The notes: generated by a model not told the origin, from the letters alone. Positions 55,103-64,000 are shown, counted from the stretch's first letter. The stretch is DNA of 64,000 nt from Pleionea sediminis (GCF_007570825.1 NZ_SUNB01000001.1:372001-436000), one strand, 5' to 3'. A program made the numbers and translations.

Positions 55103-56005
55103 TCAACTTGTTAACAATGCGACCATTTTTTCAGTAATCGGATATCCGGTTTGCTTTTCAAAATGAATGAACATTGGGCTCGGATTTGCCTCTAAAAAGT
55201 AGTGTTCACCTGTTTCATCGCGTCGCCAATCAATTGCTGTCCACTGTAAGTCAAATTCCCGTGCCACTTGAATGCTTAATGCTTTTAATTTTTCCGGTAA
55301 CTCAACAGGTCTCAATGTTGCACTATCGTCTTCCCGAAAGTCGACATTGCCACTGACTATTTCTGCTGAGAATGTCTCTTCACCGATCACATAAGTTCTA
55401 ATGTTGGTTCCTGCGATATACTCTTGTAAAGTGACAGGAGAAACTGCGAGGGCGCTTTTCAATCGTTCTGCATCAAGAAGCTCTTCCGAAACATAATCAG
55501 TATGCGCGCCACCGTAAACAGGTTTATAAATTGCTTTGTTAACACTTTTAACAAAATTTAATACATCATCGGGAGAGTTAGTCACTATTGATCTCGGTAT
55601 TTTCACACCTAATCGAGCAGCATGCGCTAATTGTAATGGTTTTTCTTTATGATACTCATAAGCTTTCCATGAATTAACCCACTTCGCAGGAGTCCCATTT
55701 AAAAATGTTCGCAGCGTGCTCATTGCATCTCTATTTGCAAGATATCGTTGCTCAGGGTCAACATCGGCAATTTTTATGCTATTAATTGTTCGCCAATAAA
55801 CAGAATGAATATCATTAAATGCTAGACGGTTGCCATTAGGTAATACTATTTGACCACTAGATTCTTCTGGATTCCAAGTCAACTGCGCCTTCATTGGAAA
55901 CAAACTAGTATCAAATAATTCCGCCTGAACGCCAGCGGCTTCTAATGCTCCAAGCATATGAACAGCATGTTGATCACGTGCGTGTCCCATAACTAGCACT
56001 TTCAT
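55103..56005 (-). CDS. ATP-grasp ligase for graspetide macrocyclisation (PsnB/MvdD-like)
   Basis: A 300-residue ATP-grasp enzyme. The N-terminal pre-grasp part begins MKVLVMGHARDQHA. The central domain has the ATP-binding KPVYGGAHT and LQEYIAGTNIRTYVIG. The C-terminal metal/catalytic part has WTAIDWRR and FLEANPSPM. Length and motifs match microviridin/plesiocin-type ligases, which join Thr/Ser or Lys side chains to Asp/Glu by ester or amide bonds using ATP. Its substrate is the repeat peptide encoded 85 bases upstream. The ATG at 56005 is preferred because GAGG precedes it by 8 bases; the longer frame begins at a TTG that would lie on this site. Confidence 0.9.
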   Translation of the reverse strand: MKVLVMGHARDQHAVHMLGALEAAGVQAELFDTSLFPMKAQLTWNPEESSGQIVLPNGNRLAFNDIHSVYWRTINSIKIADVDPEQRYLANRDAMSTLRTFLNGTPAKWVNSWKAYEYHKEKPLQLAHAARLGVKIPRSIVTNSPDDVLNFVKSVNKAIYKPVYGGAHTDYVSEELLDAERLKSALAVSPVTLQEYIAGTNIRTYVIGEETFSAEIVSGNVDFREDDSATLRPVELPEKLKALSIQVAREFDLQWTAIDWRRDETGEHYFLEANPSPMFIHFEKQTGYPITEKMVALLTS

Positions 56006-56041
56006 TAAAACATTCCTCAATTACGTCAAAACTCAATAAAT

Positions 56042-56066
56042 ATAGGTGAGGCAAAGCCTCACCTAT
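56042..56066 (-). terminator. Attenuator hairpin between graspetide precursor and ligase
   Basis: An 11-bp perfect stem (ATAGGTGAGGC / GCCTCACCTAT, 3-base loop) in the 85-base gap. On the minus strand it is followed by a moderately T-rich tract (ATTTATTGAGTTTT). It mirrors the attenuator of the radical SAM operon. Confidence 0.75.
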
Positions 56067-56090
56067 TAACAAACAGGAGAATGAAAGAGC

Positions 56091-56363
56091 TTAGAAGCCC
56101 CAGTCACCACCCTCTTCGCCTAATGCTAAAGTAGTGTAATCACCACCTTCTTCACCTATCGCCATAGTTGTTGGCTGTGGGCCTTCGCCGCCTTCTTCAC
56201 CGATAGCTAAAGTAGTGTAATCACCACCTTCTTCACCTAACGCCATTGTAGTGTAGTCACCACATGCACCAGATACTGCATTGATTTCTTCAACAGAAAG
56301 TTCTTTAACAGAGTCTTTTGCTGATTCTAGTTCAGCTTTATTTAAAGCAAATGGATGTTTCAT
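56091..56363 (-). CDS. Graspetide precursor, four TTxxxxEE repeats (plesiocin type)
   Basis: A 90-residue peptide. The leader (1-33) ends ELSVEEINAVSGA, a Gly-Ala variant of the double-Gly leader. The core starts CGDYTT and has four units: T38-T39...E44-E45, T50-T51...E56-E57, T65-T66...E71-E72 and T77-T78...E83-E84, each TT-[ML]A[LI]G-EE followed by GG. This equals the TTxxxxEE motif of plesiocin (group 2 graspetides), in which two Thr-Glu ester bonds form per unit, so eight crosslinks are expected. Unit 3 has a 3-residue insertion (EGPQP). The tail DWGF is extra. GGAG lies 7 bases before the ATG. The ligase is next in the operon. Confidence 0.93.
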   Translation of the reverse strand: MKHPFALNKAELESAKDSVKELSVEEINAVSGACGDYTTMALGEEGGDYTTLAIGEEGGEGPQPTTMAIGEEGGDYTTLALGEEGGDWGF

Positions 56364-56975
56364 TGTATTACTCCAATATAAATTGAATTCATAAAAATAA
56401 ACGACAAGTTGTCTATCAAAGATAGTGTCGAAACAATTACGACTGCGGTGTATTCCTCCCCAAGAATATGCCCTGTAATTATTTCAAAGGTGTCAATCCA
56501 GTTGACGAGATCCAGATAGACCGTCACTGTCTTTGATGGCAGCCAGTTTAAGAATGATTGGAATAATCTGTTAATAGAATTCTGACAAGTGCATCTCATT
56601 TTTCTGCCAATTCAATTGAGCTGTAAATTTTCAGCCAAATTTGCAGAATATAACCAATACTAAATGTCTAACGATTAATAATTAGTCATTAGTTAAGCCA
56701 TCGTCCTAAGGTTCACACGAAATGCACAGAACAATATTTAGCCAAACGAAGGAAAGTATCTCTAGCGATTACATTAAATAAAGAAAAAATGATCGTTTTA
56801 ATATGACAAGACTCTCAAATTGTATAGCGATACTTGCTTAACTAATCAATGATTGATGTCTCGTAGAACAGGGATAGAAAACTCAGCCAAAGACTGAATG
56901 GGAGATAAACCGGAAAGCTCGTTTTTTGAGCTCTCCGATATTAAAAATAAAAGATTTTGCTGAAATTTATTTAAA
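56364..56975. other. Intergenic region upstream of the graspetide precursor
   Basis: Should contain the graspetide promoter (minus strand) and the end of purT. The frame at 56360-56599 overlaps the precursor start and looks like chance. A hairpin at 56911-56937 probably ends purT. Nothing else recognised. Confidence 0.5.
56911..56937 (-). terminator. Probable purT terminator
   Basis: CGGAAAGCTC pairs with GAGCTCTCCG apart from one mismatch, with a T/A-rich 7-base loop, 39 bases after the purT stop on the minus strand. Confidence 0.6.
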
Positions 56976-58166
56976 CTAAAAATTCACTTTTATACTGCTC
57001 GAAACACGTTTTGCTTTTTCAATAGCGTCGTCAATTGACTTCCCGCGTGCCAAAGCAACCCCCATGCGGCGACGTCCCGCAATTTCTGGTTTACCAAACA
57101 ATCGAATCTGAGTGTCAGGTTCGGATAATGCTTCTTCAAAATTTGAAAAACTGGTTTGCTTCGATTCTCCAGTTGGTAAAATGACACTCGAAGCGGAAGG
57201 TCCATGCTGTGTAATATTGGGGATTGGAAACCCTAAAATAGCTCGCACGTGCAGTGCAAATTGTGACAAGTCTTGAGAAATCAGTGTAACCATGCCGGTG
57301 TCGTGAGGTCTGGGCGATACTTCACTAAAATAAACATCATCTCCCTTAATAAATAGCTCAACACCGAAAATTCCCCTGCCATGATCACCGCATAACGCAT
57401 CGGTTACTTTTAAAGCAATTTCTTTCGAACGCTTTAATGCAGTGTCACTCATAGCGCAAGGCTGCCACGATTGTCGGTAGTCACCGTCTTCTTGATGATG
57501 TCCAATGGGCTCACAATAACTCGTTCCACCAATGTGTTTAATCGTTAACAAGGTTATTTCATAATCAAAGTCGACGAATCCTTCAACAATGACTTTACCA
57601 CGACCAGCACGACCGCCTTCTTGTGCGTATTCCCAAGCAGAATCAATATCATCTTTGGTACGAACAACACTCTGCCCTTTTCCAGAAGAACTCATAATTG
57701 GTTTTACAACGCAAGGAACTCCAATCTTCTCTATGGCTGCAGCGAAGTCGTCTTTATTATCTGCAAATGCATAAGGCGAAGTTGGAACATCCAATTCTTC
57801 AGCTGCTAAGCGACGAATACCTTCTCGATTCATCGTTAATTGAGTTGCTCGAGCTGTCGGGACGATATTAATTCCCTCTTTCTCAAGTTCGGCTAATGTA
57901 TCGGTTGCAATCGCTTCTATTTCAGGCACAACATAATCTGGCTGCTCTTGCTCAATAATTTCTCGCAACGCAGAGCCATCTAACATATCGACCACATAAT
58001 TTCGATGAGCCACTTGCATGCCCGGTGCATTTTCATAGCGATCCACAGCAATAACTTCAACTCCCAAGCGCTGCAGTTCAATGATAACTTCTTTACCAAG
58101 CTCTCCCGCGCCACAAAGTAATACGCGAAGAGAGGACGGAGAAAAAGGTGTGCCAATGACCGTCAT
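56976..58166 (-). CDS. purT: Formate-dependent phosphoribosylglycinamide formyltransferase (GAR transformylase 2)
   Basis: A 396-residue ATP-grasp enzyme that makes formyl-GAR from GAR, formate and ATP in purine synthesis. It shows [47 protein letters not shown] (ATP-grasp lysine and Gly-rich loop), [15 protein letters not shown], and [16 protein letters not shown] near the active site. Full length. GAGG lies 7 bases before the ATG. It is a housekeeping gene, unrelated in role to the neighbouring graspetide ligase despite the shared fold superfamily. Confidence 0.97.
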   Translation of the reverse strand: MTVIGTPFSPSSLRVLLCGAGELGKEVIIELQRLGVEVIAVDRYENAPGMQVAHRNYVVDMLDGSALREIIEQEQPDYVVPEIEAIATDTLAELEKEGINIVPTARATQLTMNREGIRRLAAEELDVPTSPYAFADNKDDFAAAIEKIGVPCVVKPIMSSSGKGQSVVRTKDDIDSAWEYAQEGGRAGRGKVIVEGFVDFDYEITLLTIKHIGGTSYCEPIGHHQEDGDYRQSWQPCAMSDTALKRSKEIALKVTDALCGDHGRGIFGVELFIKGDDVYFSEVSPRPHDTGMVTLISQDLSQFALHVRAILGFPIPNITQHGPSASSVILPTGESKQTSFSNFEEALSEPDTQIRLFGKPEIAGRRRMGVALARGKSIDDAIEKAKRVSSSIKVNF

Positions 58167-58442
58167 GTCGTTTCCTCAATTAAATTTTTGTACGATTATA
58201 CGTCTTTTTTTAGGGAAACCACACCCTCCCGCCACTTTCGAATAATTTAGCGTCAAGTCTACTTAATCATCGTTCAATCTATAACTGTTCTCATAATGAG
58301 TTTCAATATTGGATTACTCAAGTAAGAAAAGCGACAACGAATTTGCAAATAGCGGAATAGACAGACTAAAAAGTTTCGAAAGCTCCCGAGCCAAATAAAT
58401 TCAGGAGCTTTCCTCAAAACAAGGTAAAAAATTACGACAATA

Positions 58443-60599
58443 TTATTTGATATTTATCGTAACGATTTCAGAAACACTGGCACCGTCATTATCGCTAACT
58501 TTCAACAACACTTTATGCTTTCCTTTGCGCATAAAGGAAACTTGTGCTTTATCACTAGCTGCATTGTTGATTTGTCCGTCAGAGTCAACACTCCATTGAT
58601 AAGTCAAACGATCAAGCTTTCCAGGATCAGAAGCCTTAACTGATAACTCAATTAATTCTCCGGCCTTGGCAAAGATGTTGTTTTCCAAGTCAATGATCCG
58701 TGGTGGTAAATTCTTAACGCGAATAGCGACGCTTCCTGCATCCAGAGTTTGTTCATTACTCTTTACGCTTCCACCAAAACGATACACGCCTTCATCTTCC
58801 AATAAAATGTAATGTTCAATGTCACCTTGTCCGGTGGCATAACCAACCGATTGCCCTTCCAATTGAAAAATAAGAGGAGCACGTTCACTAGTGCCATTGG
58901 CCGAGAAGCGGAGCGCAACTTCTTCTCCTTCATTAACTTCGTAAGACGAAGCTGTTAACTTCTGAGTCACTTGAGTGACCTTACTTATGGAGCTCTTCAT
59001 AGAATCATAAGTAAGATTAATGGTCAGCTTAGGGCGCAAAATAGTTTCTTGAGCTTCTGACGAATAAGCGGTTATACCATCGTCATTACCATTCGTGTTG
59101 TCTCGAATCATTGCGACGCCAAAGTTATCGCCCCCCTGAGACCACTCACGTACTAATTCAGTAACATCGACCGTTCTAAGGGCATTGTTCGCAGGCTCAT
59201 TGTCGCCTCTAAAAGATGCTATCTCAGCTCCGGTTTCACTACCGATCGATATACCATTACCCATGCTGTTCCAAGTGGAAGACTCACTCCAACTCACCGA
59301 CATCGGAAAAACTCGATACGTTGTGTTTCCATTATCTTGATCATCTTTTAAGTTAATACTTAATTCAGCAGACACTATTTGTGCGTTAGATGGAATACGC
59401 GTTGGTTCAGCATCACCGGGTGAATAGGGTCCTTGCATAATATTCTCAAAACGAATCAATGTTTGCCCCGCATTTTCACCCCACCAAGAGTTTTTAGTAT
59501 CATCATCGATAACCAGCTCAGTCGAATTACCGTATTCTTTATTTTTCTCAGCTTCATTTATCCAGGTATCAATCGTACCAAAATAACCATTGTGACCATT
59601 TTGTAAGATAACTTGCGACTGAGCTGGCATACCGCGATAATCATCAAAATTTACATTCAGTACAAATTGACTATCACTATCGGTATCCCATTCATTGCGA
59701 GTTGGCGAATAAGTCCTTCCCTCAATTCGGTTATCCTCTGGTTTAAAACGATAAATTCGTAACCATCCATCACCTCCGTTTGGACCACTTTGAAAATCCG
59801 CTAATACCTCATGAACCGTATTATCAAAGTCATTAGTACTATTTTGACGATATTCAGAATGATTGTGACCACAGTGGACTAAATATATTTGACGGTTGGC
59901 AGAAACGAAGTTGTTAAAGAAGTCCTCAGACTTCATTCCATCGTGTCGATAAAGTGGTTCAAAAGTATAATTAAAGTCACTATAACGACCAGAACCTAAA
60001 ACGAGCCAATCAAACAAATAGCGATGGGTGCTGACCCATACGGGCAATTCCCGATATTGATTTAATATTCTTTGCGCCCAGGCTAATTCCTCTGCCGGTG
60101 TTTCCATAAGTATATGGAGGAATAAAAAGTCTTTGCCATCAATATTGATAATTTGGTAACTACTCAGCCCACTTTCTGATGCCCCACCAAACCAAGGTTT
60201 GTTTTGATAACGCTCCGGATTGAAATAAGTTAAGTAGTTCACTCCATCGGGATCGTAATAATCGCCGGGATAAAGAAAGTCGTGATTACCACCAACAACA
60301 CCGTAAGGTACATTTGCATTATCCAAAATACTCATCGACGAAAAAGCATTTTCCCATTGTTCTATGGTTGCTGCTTCCTCGACAATGTCGCCTAAATGAG
60401 AAACAAACTGAATGTCATATAAACCTTTATTATCGGCAATCCATTGAGTTTGTGCCGAATATATTTCAGGATAGTTTTCTGAATACTTTTGAGTATCAGG
60501 CAATACAACAACGGAAAAATCGGATGCCGTAGCGGCATTAATGGAAAGAAACGCTGAAGTATAAGAAGAAACTGCCAAAGCAATATTTTTAATATTCAT
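58443..60599 (-). CDS. Secreted metallophosphoesterase with DNRLRE and PKD-like domains
   Basis: A 718-residue exported protein. Signal peptide about residues 1-25. The calcineurin-like phosphoesterase domain has VVLPDTQKY, SHLGDIVEEA, VGGNHDFLY and HCGHNHSE, that is all metal ligands of the family. Residues 325-520 form a DNRLRE-type stalk or fold (TWINEAEKNKEYGNSTELVIDD, VTELVREWSQGGDNFGVAMI). The last about 180 residues include a PKD/Ig-like domain (LTYQWSVDSDGQI, KHKVLLKVSDNDGAS). AAGGAG precedes the ATG. It is 12 bases downstream of the 390-residue gene, so they form an operon. The phosphoester substrate is unknown. Confidence 0.9.
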   Translation of the reverse strand: MNIKNIALAVSSYTSAFLSINAATASDFSVVVLPDTQKYSENYPEIYSAQTQWIADNKGLYDIQFVSHLGDIVEEAATIEQWENAFSSMSILDNANVPYGVVGGNHDFLYPGDYYDPDGVNYLTYFNPERYQNKPWFGGASESGLSSYQIINIDGKDFLFLHILMETPAEELAWAQRILNQYRELPVWVSTHRYLFDWLVLGSGRYSDFNYTFEPLYRHDGMKSEDFFNNFVSANRQIYLVHCGHNHSEYRQNSTNDFDNTVHEVLADFQSGPNGGDGWLRIYRFKPEDNRIEGRTYSPTRNEWDTDSDSQFVLNVNFDDYRGMPAQSQVILQNGHNGYFGTIDTWINEAEKNKEYGNSTELVIDDDTKNSWWGENAGQTLIRFENIMQGPYSPGDAEPTRIPSNAQIVSAELSINLKDDQDNGNTTYRVFPMSVSWSESSTWNSMGNGISIGSETGAEIASFRGDNEPANNALRTVDVTELVREWSQGGDNFGVAMIRDNTNGNDDGITAYSSEAQETILRPKLTINLTYDSMKSSISKVTQVTQKLTASSYEVNEGEEVALRFSANGTSERAPLIFQLEGQSVGYATGQGDIEHYILLEDEGVYRFGGSVKSNEQTLDAGSVAIRVKNLPPRIIDLENNIFAKAGELIELSVKASDPGKLDRLTYQWSVDSDGQINNAASDKAQVSFMRKGKHKVLLKVSDNDGASVSEIVTINIK

Positions 60600-60611
60600 T
60601 TTATTATCTCC

Positions 60612-61784
60612 TTATTTATTCTTAATGGTCCGTTGACTCACTCGACCAAGTGAATCACTCAATCGACTAAGTGTCTCTTTCGAACTATCAAAGTCGAGGA
60701 GTATTTTCTTTGCTTGTTGACTCTCCTTTGTTCGACCAGTACCAGCAAGTGCTTCTATCACCATTAATGCTCGATCAATGACAAAGTTTCTGGAACCTCG
60801 CTTAATTCCTTTCTCAGCGGAAGCAGGTGCCATTACTTTATTCCGATGATAAAGAGTGATTTCACCTTCAATCGCCTTAATGGGCTCAATAAGTTCCAAT
60901 AACTCCTTGTATTGTCCTCTTTTCATGAGCATTCCACTGACATAATCGAACATGCCGTGTTTTGCACGGCTGCCTTTGGGCAATGACTTAAACAATTCAT
61001 AAGCGTTCTCTTCGCTATCAAGCGCAAAGTCGATACGAGCAATATCCGAACTTAGTTTGGAATTACCAGTATTCTTTGCCAGCGCATTGGATGCCAGGTC
61101 ACGATTTTTACGCAATACGGTAACTGCTTTATCTGATTTTTTGGATAAATTTAATAGAGCACCGATCACGTGCGGTCGTCGGCTCTTCGCTGCCAGCGAG
61201 TCTTCGTTAACAGCCTCTTCCAAGCATTGATCATATAATGAAATTGACTCGTCTAAATTTCCAGCTAACGCCAGAGCCGCTGCTTTTCTCTCTCTATTAA
61301 AGAATGGATTACTTCCCGATGCCATGGCTTGTTCTATTCGAGTAAAGCCTTCTTTCGAAGTAACAAACTGAGTCAGAATATGCTCGACTTTCGACGCAAC
61401 AGCATCATAAGGTATCGCCTCAAGAAGCTTTCGATTTTCACTCATTAGATAAAGTCCTTTTTTTCTAATTCCGAAACTTGCTAAATACTCTGCGTCTTTA
61501 TTGATATTTTTCTCGACAATGACGGACTCCCTGACCAGCAAATCTATAAGGCTGGAATTTTCATCTGTCGGCCATCGAAAATGTCGCCACCCTCGTTCAT
61601 TTTCTCCCACATAAACAAAGACAAGCTTTTTTTCTTGCTCTGCTGTGTTAAAAGCTTCTTCAAGTGAGTGCGCATGAAAAGCAGTACCATAATATCCAGG
61701 ATGAGCTTCTAAACTATCAAAAGGAGTGATTAAAATAAGTGATAAAAACAGATAGAACAAAATTCTTAATATAGATTGCGACAT
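60612..61784 (-). CDS. Exported protein with thioredoxin-like start and TPR-like repeats
   Basis: A 390-residue protein with a signal peptide (about residues 1-27, cutting near LEA). Residues 35-140 follow a thioredoxin-like strand and helix order (AFNTAEQEKKLVFVYVGE) but have no CxxC, so redox activity is unlikely. The remainder is helical and TPR-like (AAALALAGNLDESISLYDQCLEEA). AGAGG lies 6 bases before the ATG. It is co-transcribed with the metallophosphoesterase. No specific family was recognised. Confidence 0.75.
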   Translation of the reverse strand: MSQSILRILFYLFLSLILITPFDSLEAHPGYYGTAFHAHSLEEAFNTAEQEKKLVFVYVGENERGWRHFRWPTDENSSLIDLLVRESVIVEKNINKDAEYLASFGIRKKGLYLMSENRKLLEAIPYDAVASKVEHILTQFVTSKEGFTRIEQAMASGSNPFFNRERKAAALALAGNLDESISLYDQCLEEAVNEDSLAAKSRRPHVIGALLNLSKKSDKAVTVLRKNRDLASNALAKNTGNSKLSSDIARIDFALDSEENAYELFKSLPKGSRAKHGMFDYVSGMLMKRGQYKELLELIEPIKAIEGEITLYHRNKVMAPASAEKGIKRGSRNFVIDRALMVIEALAGTGRTKESQQAKKILLDFDSSKETLSRLSDSLGRVSQRTIKNK

Positions 61785-62086
61785 ATTCAGCCTCTCTAAT
61801 TATATATCCCTATGAAATTTCATAAGATAATCAACAAGCTCAGTAGTATGCTTTTTTAATAAGAAAGATTTATGACGAGAGGGTGATGCTTATTTGAAGG
61901 AAATGTTTAAGTATACACTTGACGAGATAATCATATAAGTGGTTTTTAGTTTCTAGAAAATTGTATTTATCGTATTGTAAAAATTCATTGAGCATTTAGA
62001 CCATATTTTTTAAATTCTAACTATTTTATTTTTAGAAATTGGAAGCACATCAAATTATCGATGTGCTTTTTATTAGGGAACTTTAA
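61785..62086. other. Intergenic region with hairpin
   Basis: AT-rich. It holds AAGCACATC/GATGTGCTT (62043-62068) and should contain the promoter of the 390-residue gene. No gene seen. Confidence 0.5.
62043..62068 (-). terminator. Hairpin after the lectin-like gene
   Basis: AAGCACATC pairs perfectly with GATGTGCTT (9 bp, 8-base loop), 18 bases after the stop on the minus strand. The clearest T run (TTTTTA) is on the plus strand, so it may be two-way or weak for this gene. Confidence 0.55.
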
Positions 62087-64000
62087 CTAAATGACAATAA
62101 TTACTCGATTGACTGGAACCGCTTCGTTCCCCTGAGAGTCACTAACGGAAAATATTAATGCGTAAATACCAGGTGTCGACGTATCTACATTACCACTTAC
62201 CTGAATTTGATCGCTAATATCACCGTCCACGTTATCAATTGCCGTTGCACCAAGATCAACATAGGTATCTCCGGCATTAACGTTAACGAATCGAGGGCCA
62301 ATGAGTGTTAAGACTGGAGGAATGTCATCTCTGGGTAACGCTTTTTCTCGATAGACAATTTCCAATAGTGGAGCACGCCTTTTCGAACCCTCATAAGATT
62401 CGGCTCCTCGTTCTCCATGCCCAGAAATCATAAAGACAAGATTGTTACCACTCTGCCAACCGGATCGATCAACAATTTCTTGAACAATCGTTTTTAAATC
62501 GGGTGTTCTTTGTTTAGCTCCAGATTCTCCTCTATGTCTCCATGGTTCAGGATTCCATGCAACAGAGGCATTGGTTTTTACTCGACTGGTTAGATTATAA
62601 TAGATACGCTCGAATTGATTTGCGCTATCAACCGCTTCACCATGTATTTCTAACTCAGTACGACAATAACTCGTTTCATCAGTGGCAAACTGAATTGTCG
62701 CAGATTCAATAATTGCTCCATTAGGTATATCAATATTCGTAAATCTTAATCCCACATTTTGCACGCCATAATCGTACACCATCTCTAAATCAGAGCTATT
62801 GGTATACATGTATCCATCGTACTGTTCTTCTACATCATCAAGTCCGTTGGAAATACGCCGTTGGATCGAAATTAAATCAGAGTTGTTATCGGCACCGGCT
62901 TTGATCACTAATGAAATGAGCGCGTCTTTTGATCTTGAACCTCCTCTTCCTCGCGTCTTAAGCTCTCCTGTTGCACCAGTTTCCGTTAGTGTTTTTCCGA
63001 ATACGTAGCCAGCTTCATCTCTACCAGATAACCATCGGAACCTTTCCATTCCGTCAGGGGCTCGAAAATCATTTCGATGTGTTGAGTCGTCAAAGACCAT
63101 AGAAAGCATTAACATATCGCCAGCATTACCGTTAACCGATGGAAAACGACTATCATGACTGTGATCGTTAGATTCCGAGGCTACATCACCAATTGGGTCG
63201 TCATTTTTTGCACCACGCAAAGCCGACATAATAGCCATACCCGTTCTTTTACCATGTAAATCAAAACGATAACGACGATCATCACCCACAGCTAGCGTTC
63301 GATAAAAAACAACAGTCGATAAGTCACGACCATGTCCATGATCGAAACGTGCACAATAATTTCCCCTTACATCAATACAGTCGGGAATCGCATGACATTG
63401 GTACTGCTCATTATAAGATTTAAAACACGATGCACCAGCTGTCCAACCGTCCAATTGAATTGGTAAAACATCATTATCACGACTGAGAAACAGTAATAAT
63501 AAGTCACCCGCTTCTGCATAAGCTGGTACATCAATATTAATATTCCCTCTTTTATCATAATCAGATGTTGAACCAATATGTTGTACACCGGACTGAGGAT
63601 CGCTAGTATCGGTCGGCGGTGTGTTACCAGCGGACCAAACGACATCATCTTCCTTGTATAAAACTAAAGAGCCATTACCATTAAGAACAAGAATACTGGA
63701 GTCTTTACCATCTGTTTGACTTGACCAAACGGCTTTGCCACTCGCATACATCACTAAGTTGCCATCACTTTGAAATATAAAACAATCAGCACCACTGCCA
63801 TCCGTATTCGAAGCCCAAGTCGCATTATCCAGCTCATCATAAATCACTAAGTTTCCATCATGCTGCATTTCTAATCGAAATTTATCGTTTGATGAAATTA
63901 GGCTTTCGCCCGGATTTAGCCATTGATCAGGCTCCAAGCTATTTGCATCTGTCGGCGTATCTGAGTTCTTTAAAAGAACGGCAGAGTCACGGGCTCCTCC
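62087..64000 (-). CDS. Secreted bulb-lectin / DNRLRE / DUF5011 protein, 5' end beyond window
   Basis: A partial gene: the frame stays open to the right edge (the apparent first codon at 63937 is an internal TTG, and 21 further codons reading GGARDSAVLLKNSD... lie upstream). The visible 637 residues begin with a bulb-type mannose-binding lectin domain with three QxDGNLVxY-like sites (QHDGNLVIY, QSDGNLVMY, GNGSLVLY). A jelly-roll-like region and a DNRLRE domain (FTNIDIPNGAIIESATIQF, VQEIVDRSGWQSGNNLVFMISG) follow. The end is a DUF5011/Ig-like domain (DTYVDLGATAIDNVDGDIS). It is likely secreted and carbohydrate-binding; a catalytic part could lie outside the window. Confidence 0.88.
   Translation of the reverse strand, partial: GGARDSAVLLKNSDTPTDANSLEPDQWLNPGESLISSNDKFRLEMQHDGNLVIYDELDNATWASNTDGSGADCFIFQSDGNLVMYASGKAVWSSQTDGKDSSILVLNGNGSLVLYKEDDVVWSAGNTPPTDTSDPQSGVQHIGSTSDYDKRGNINIDVPAYAEAGDLLLLFLSRDNDVLPIQLDGWTAGASCFKSYNEQYQCHAIPDCIDVRGNYCARFDHGHGRDLSTVVFYRTLAVGDDRRYRFDLHGKRTGMAIMSALRGAKNDDPIGDVASESNDHSHDSRFPSVNGNAGDMLMLSMVFDDSTHRNDFRAPDGMERFRWLSGRDEAGYVFGKTLTETGATGELKTRGRGGSRSKDALISLVIKAGADNNSDLISIQRRISNGLDDVEEQYDGYMYTNSSDLEMVYDYGVQNVGLRFTNIDIPNGAIIESATIQFATDETSYCRTELEIHGEAVDSANQFERIYYNLTSRVKTNASVAWNPEPWRHRGESGAKQRTPDLKTIVQEIVDRSGWQSGNNLVFMISGHGERGAESYEGSKRRAPLLEIVYREKALPRDDIPPVLTLIGPRFVNVNAGDTYVDLGATAIDNVDGDISDQIQVSGNVDTSTPGIYALIFSVSDSQGNEAVPVNRVIIVI

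Noticed and set aside
56360-56599. 79-residue frame just upstream of the graspetide precursor
   Set aside because: It overlaps the precursor start codon, has no ribosome site and no recognisable features.
56976-58166. Second graspetide ligase
   Set aside because: It is an ATP-grasp enzyme beside the graspetide locus, but its full-length motifs are those of PurT.
63937-63937. Start codon of the lectin-like protein
   Set aside because: The codon is an internal TTG; the frame remains open to the window edge, so the real start lies outside.

Overview
The window looks like a chromosomal stretch of a low-GC, probably marine, gammaproteobacterium. The evidence is a TamA/TamB pair, PurT, an NlpC-type lipoprotein, a dNTPase, a TonB receptor, CvaA/CvaB-type exporters and many secreted multidomain proteins. 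The exact lineage cannot be settled by eye. No prophage, insertion sequence, CRISPR array, tRNA or rRNA was seen.

Layout. 0-5.3 kb (mostly minus): an 18-copy TTTTAGG heptamer array abutting a ToxR/CadC-like regulator, then a two-gene ABC transporter. 6.2-12.3 kb (plus): a RiPP operon with a 54-residue double-Gly precursor, a terminator-like attenuator, a radical SAM/SPASM maturase, an HlyD adaptor, a C39-peptidase ABC exporter, a 106-residue acidic protein and a two-lobed aspartic protease. The precursor core carries three tandem Phe-X-Arg triplets, the pattern expected of a three-residue cyclophane (triceptide) substrate. 12.6-14.9 kb: a secreted VCBS-repeat protein and an NlpC/P60 lipoprotein. 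15.2-25.7 kb: an unusual island with a membrane protein resembling a dynamin-like GTPase that has lost its nucleotide motifs, a J-like/Ser-Thr kinase/FGE-fold fusion, a VanZ-like membrane protein, a lipoprotein, an Arg-Asp-rich low-complexity protein, an Ala/Ser/Gln-rich helical protein and a lidless Hsp70. 25.8-30.6 kb: a dNTPase, then an unidentified 982-residue protein next to a macrodomain protein. 30.9-44.1 kb: ordinary genes (hydrolase, DoxX, diguanylate cyclase, secreted trypsin-like protease, TamB, TamA, GST, zinc-ribbon/coiled-coil protein).

44.7-56.4 kb is a second peptide region. It holds a 60-residue microcin-like double-Gly precursor behind three tandem hairpins, a large hybrid two-component regulator, and an HlyD plus C39 exporter pair. 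Facing these are a TonB receptor, an ATP-grasp ligase and a 90-residue graspetide precursor with four TTxxxxEE repeats (plesiocin type). The microcin-like and graspetide leaders share an EL-x3-EIN-x-V motif and both predicted cores begin Cys-Gly, so one C39 exporter may serve both. 57-64 kb: PurT, then secreted proteins (metallophosphoesterase with DNRLRE and PKD-like domains, a TPR-like protein, and a partial bulb-lectin/DNRLRE protein running off the right edge).

The strongest candidates for undescribed biology are the Phe-X-Arg RiPP, the gammaproteobacterial plesiocin-like graspetide with a possibly shared exporter, and the pseudo-dynamin/kinase/Hsp70 island.
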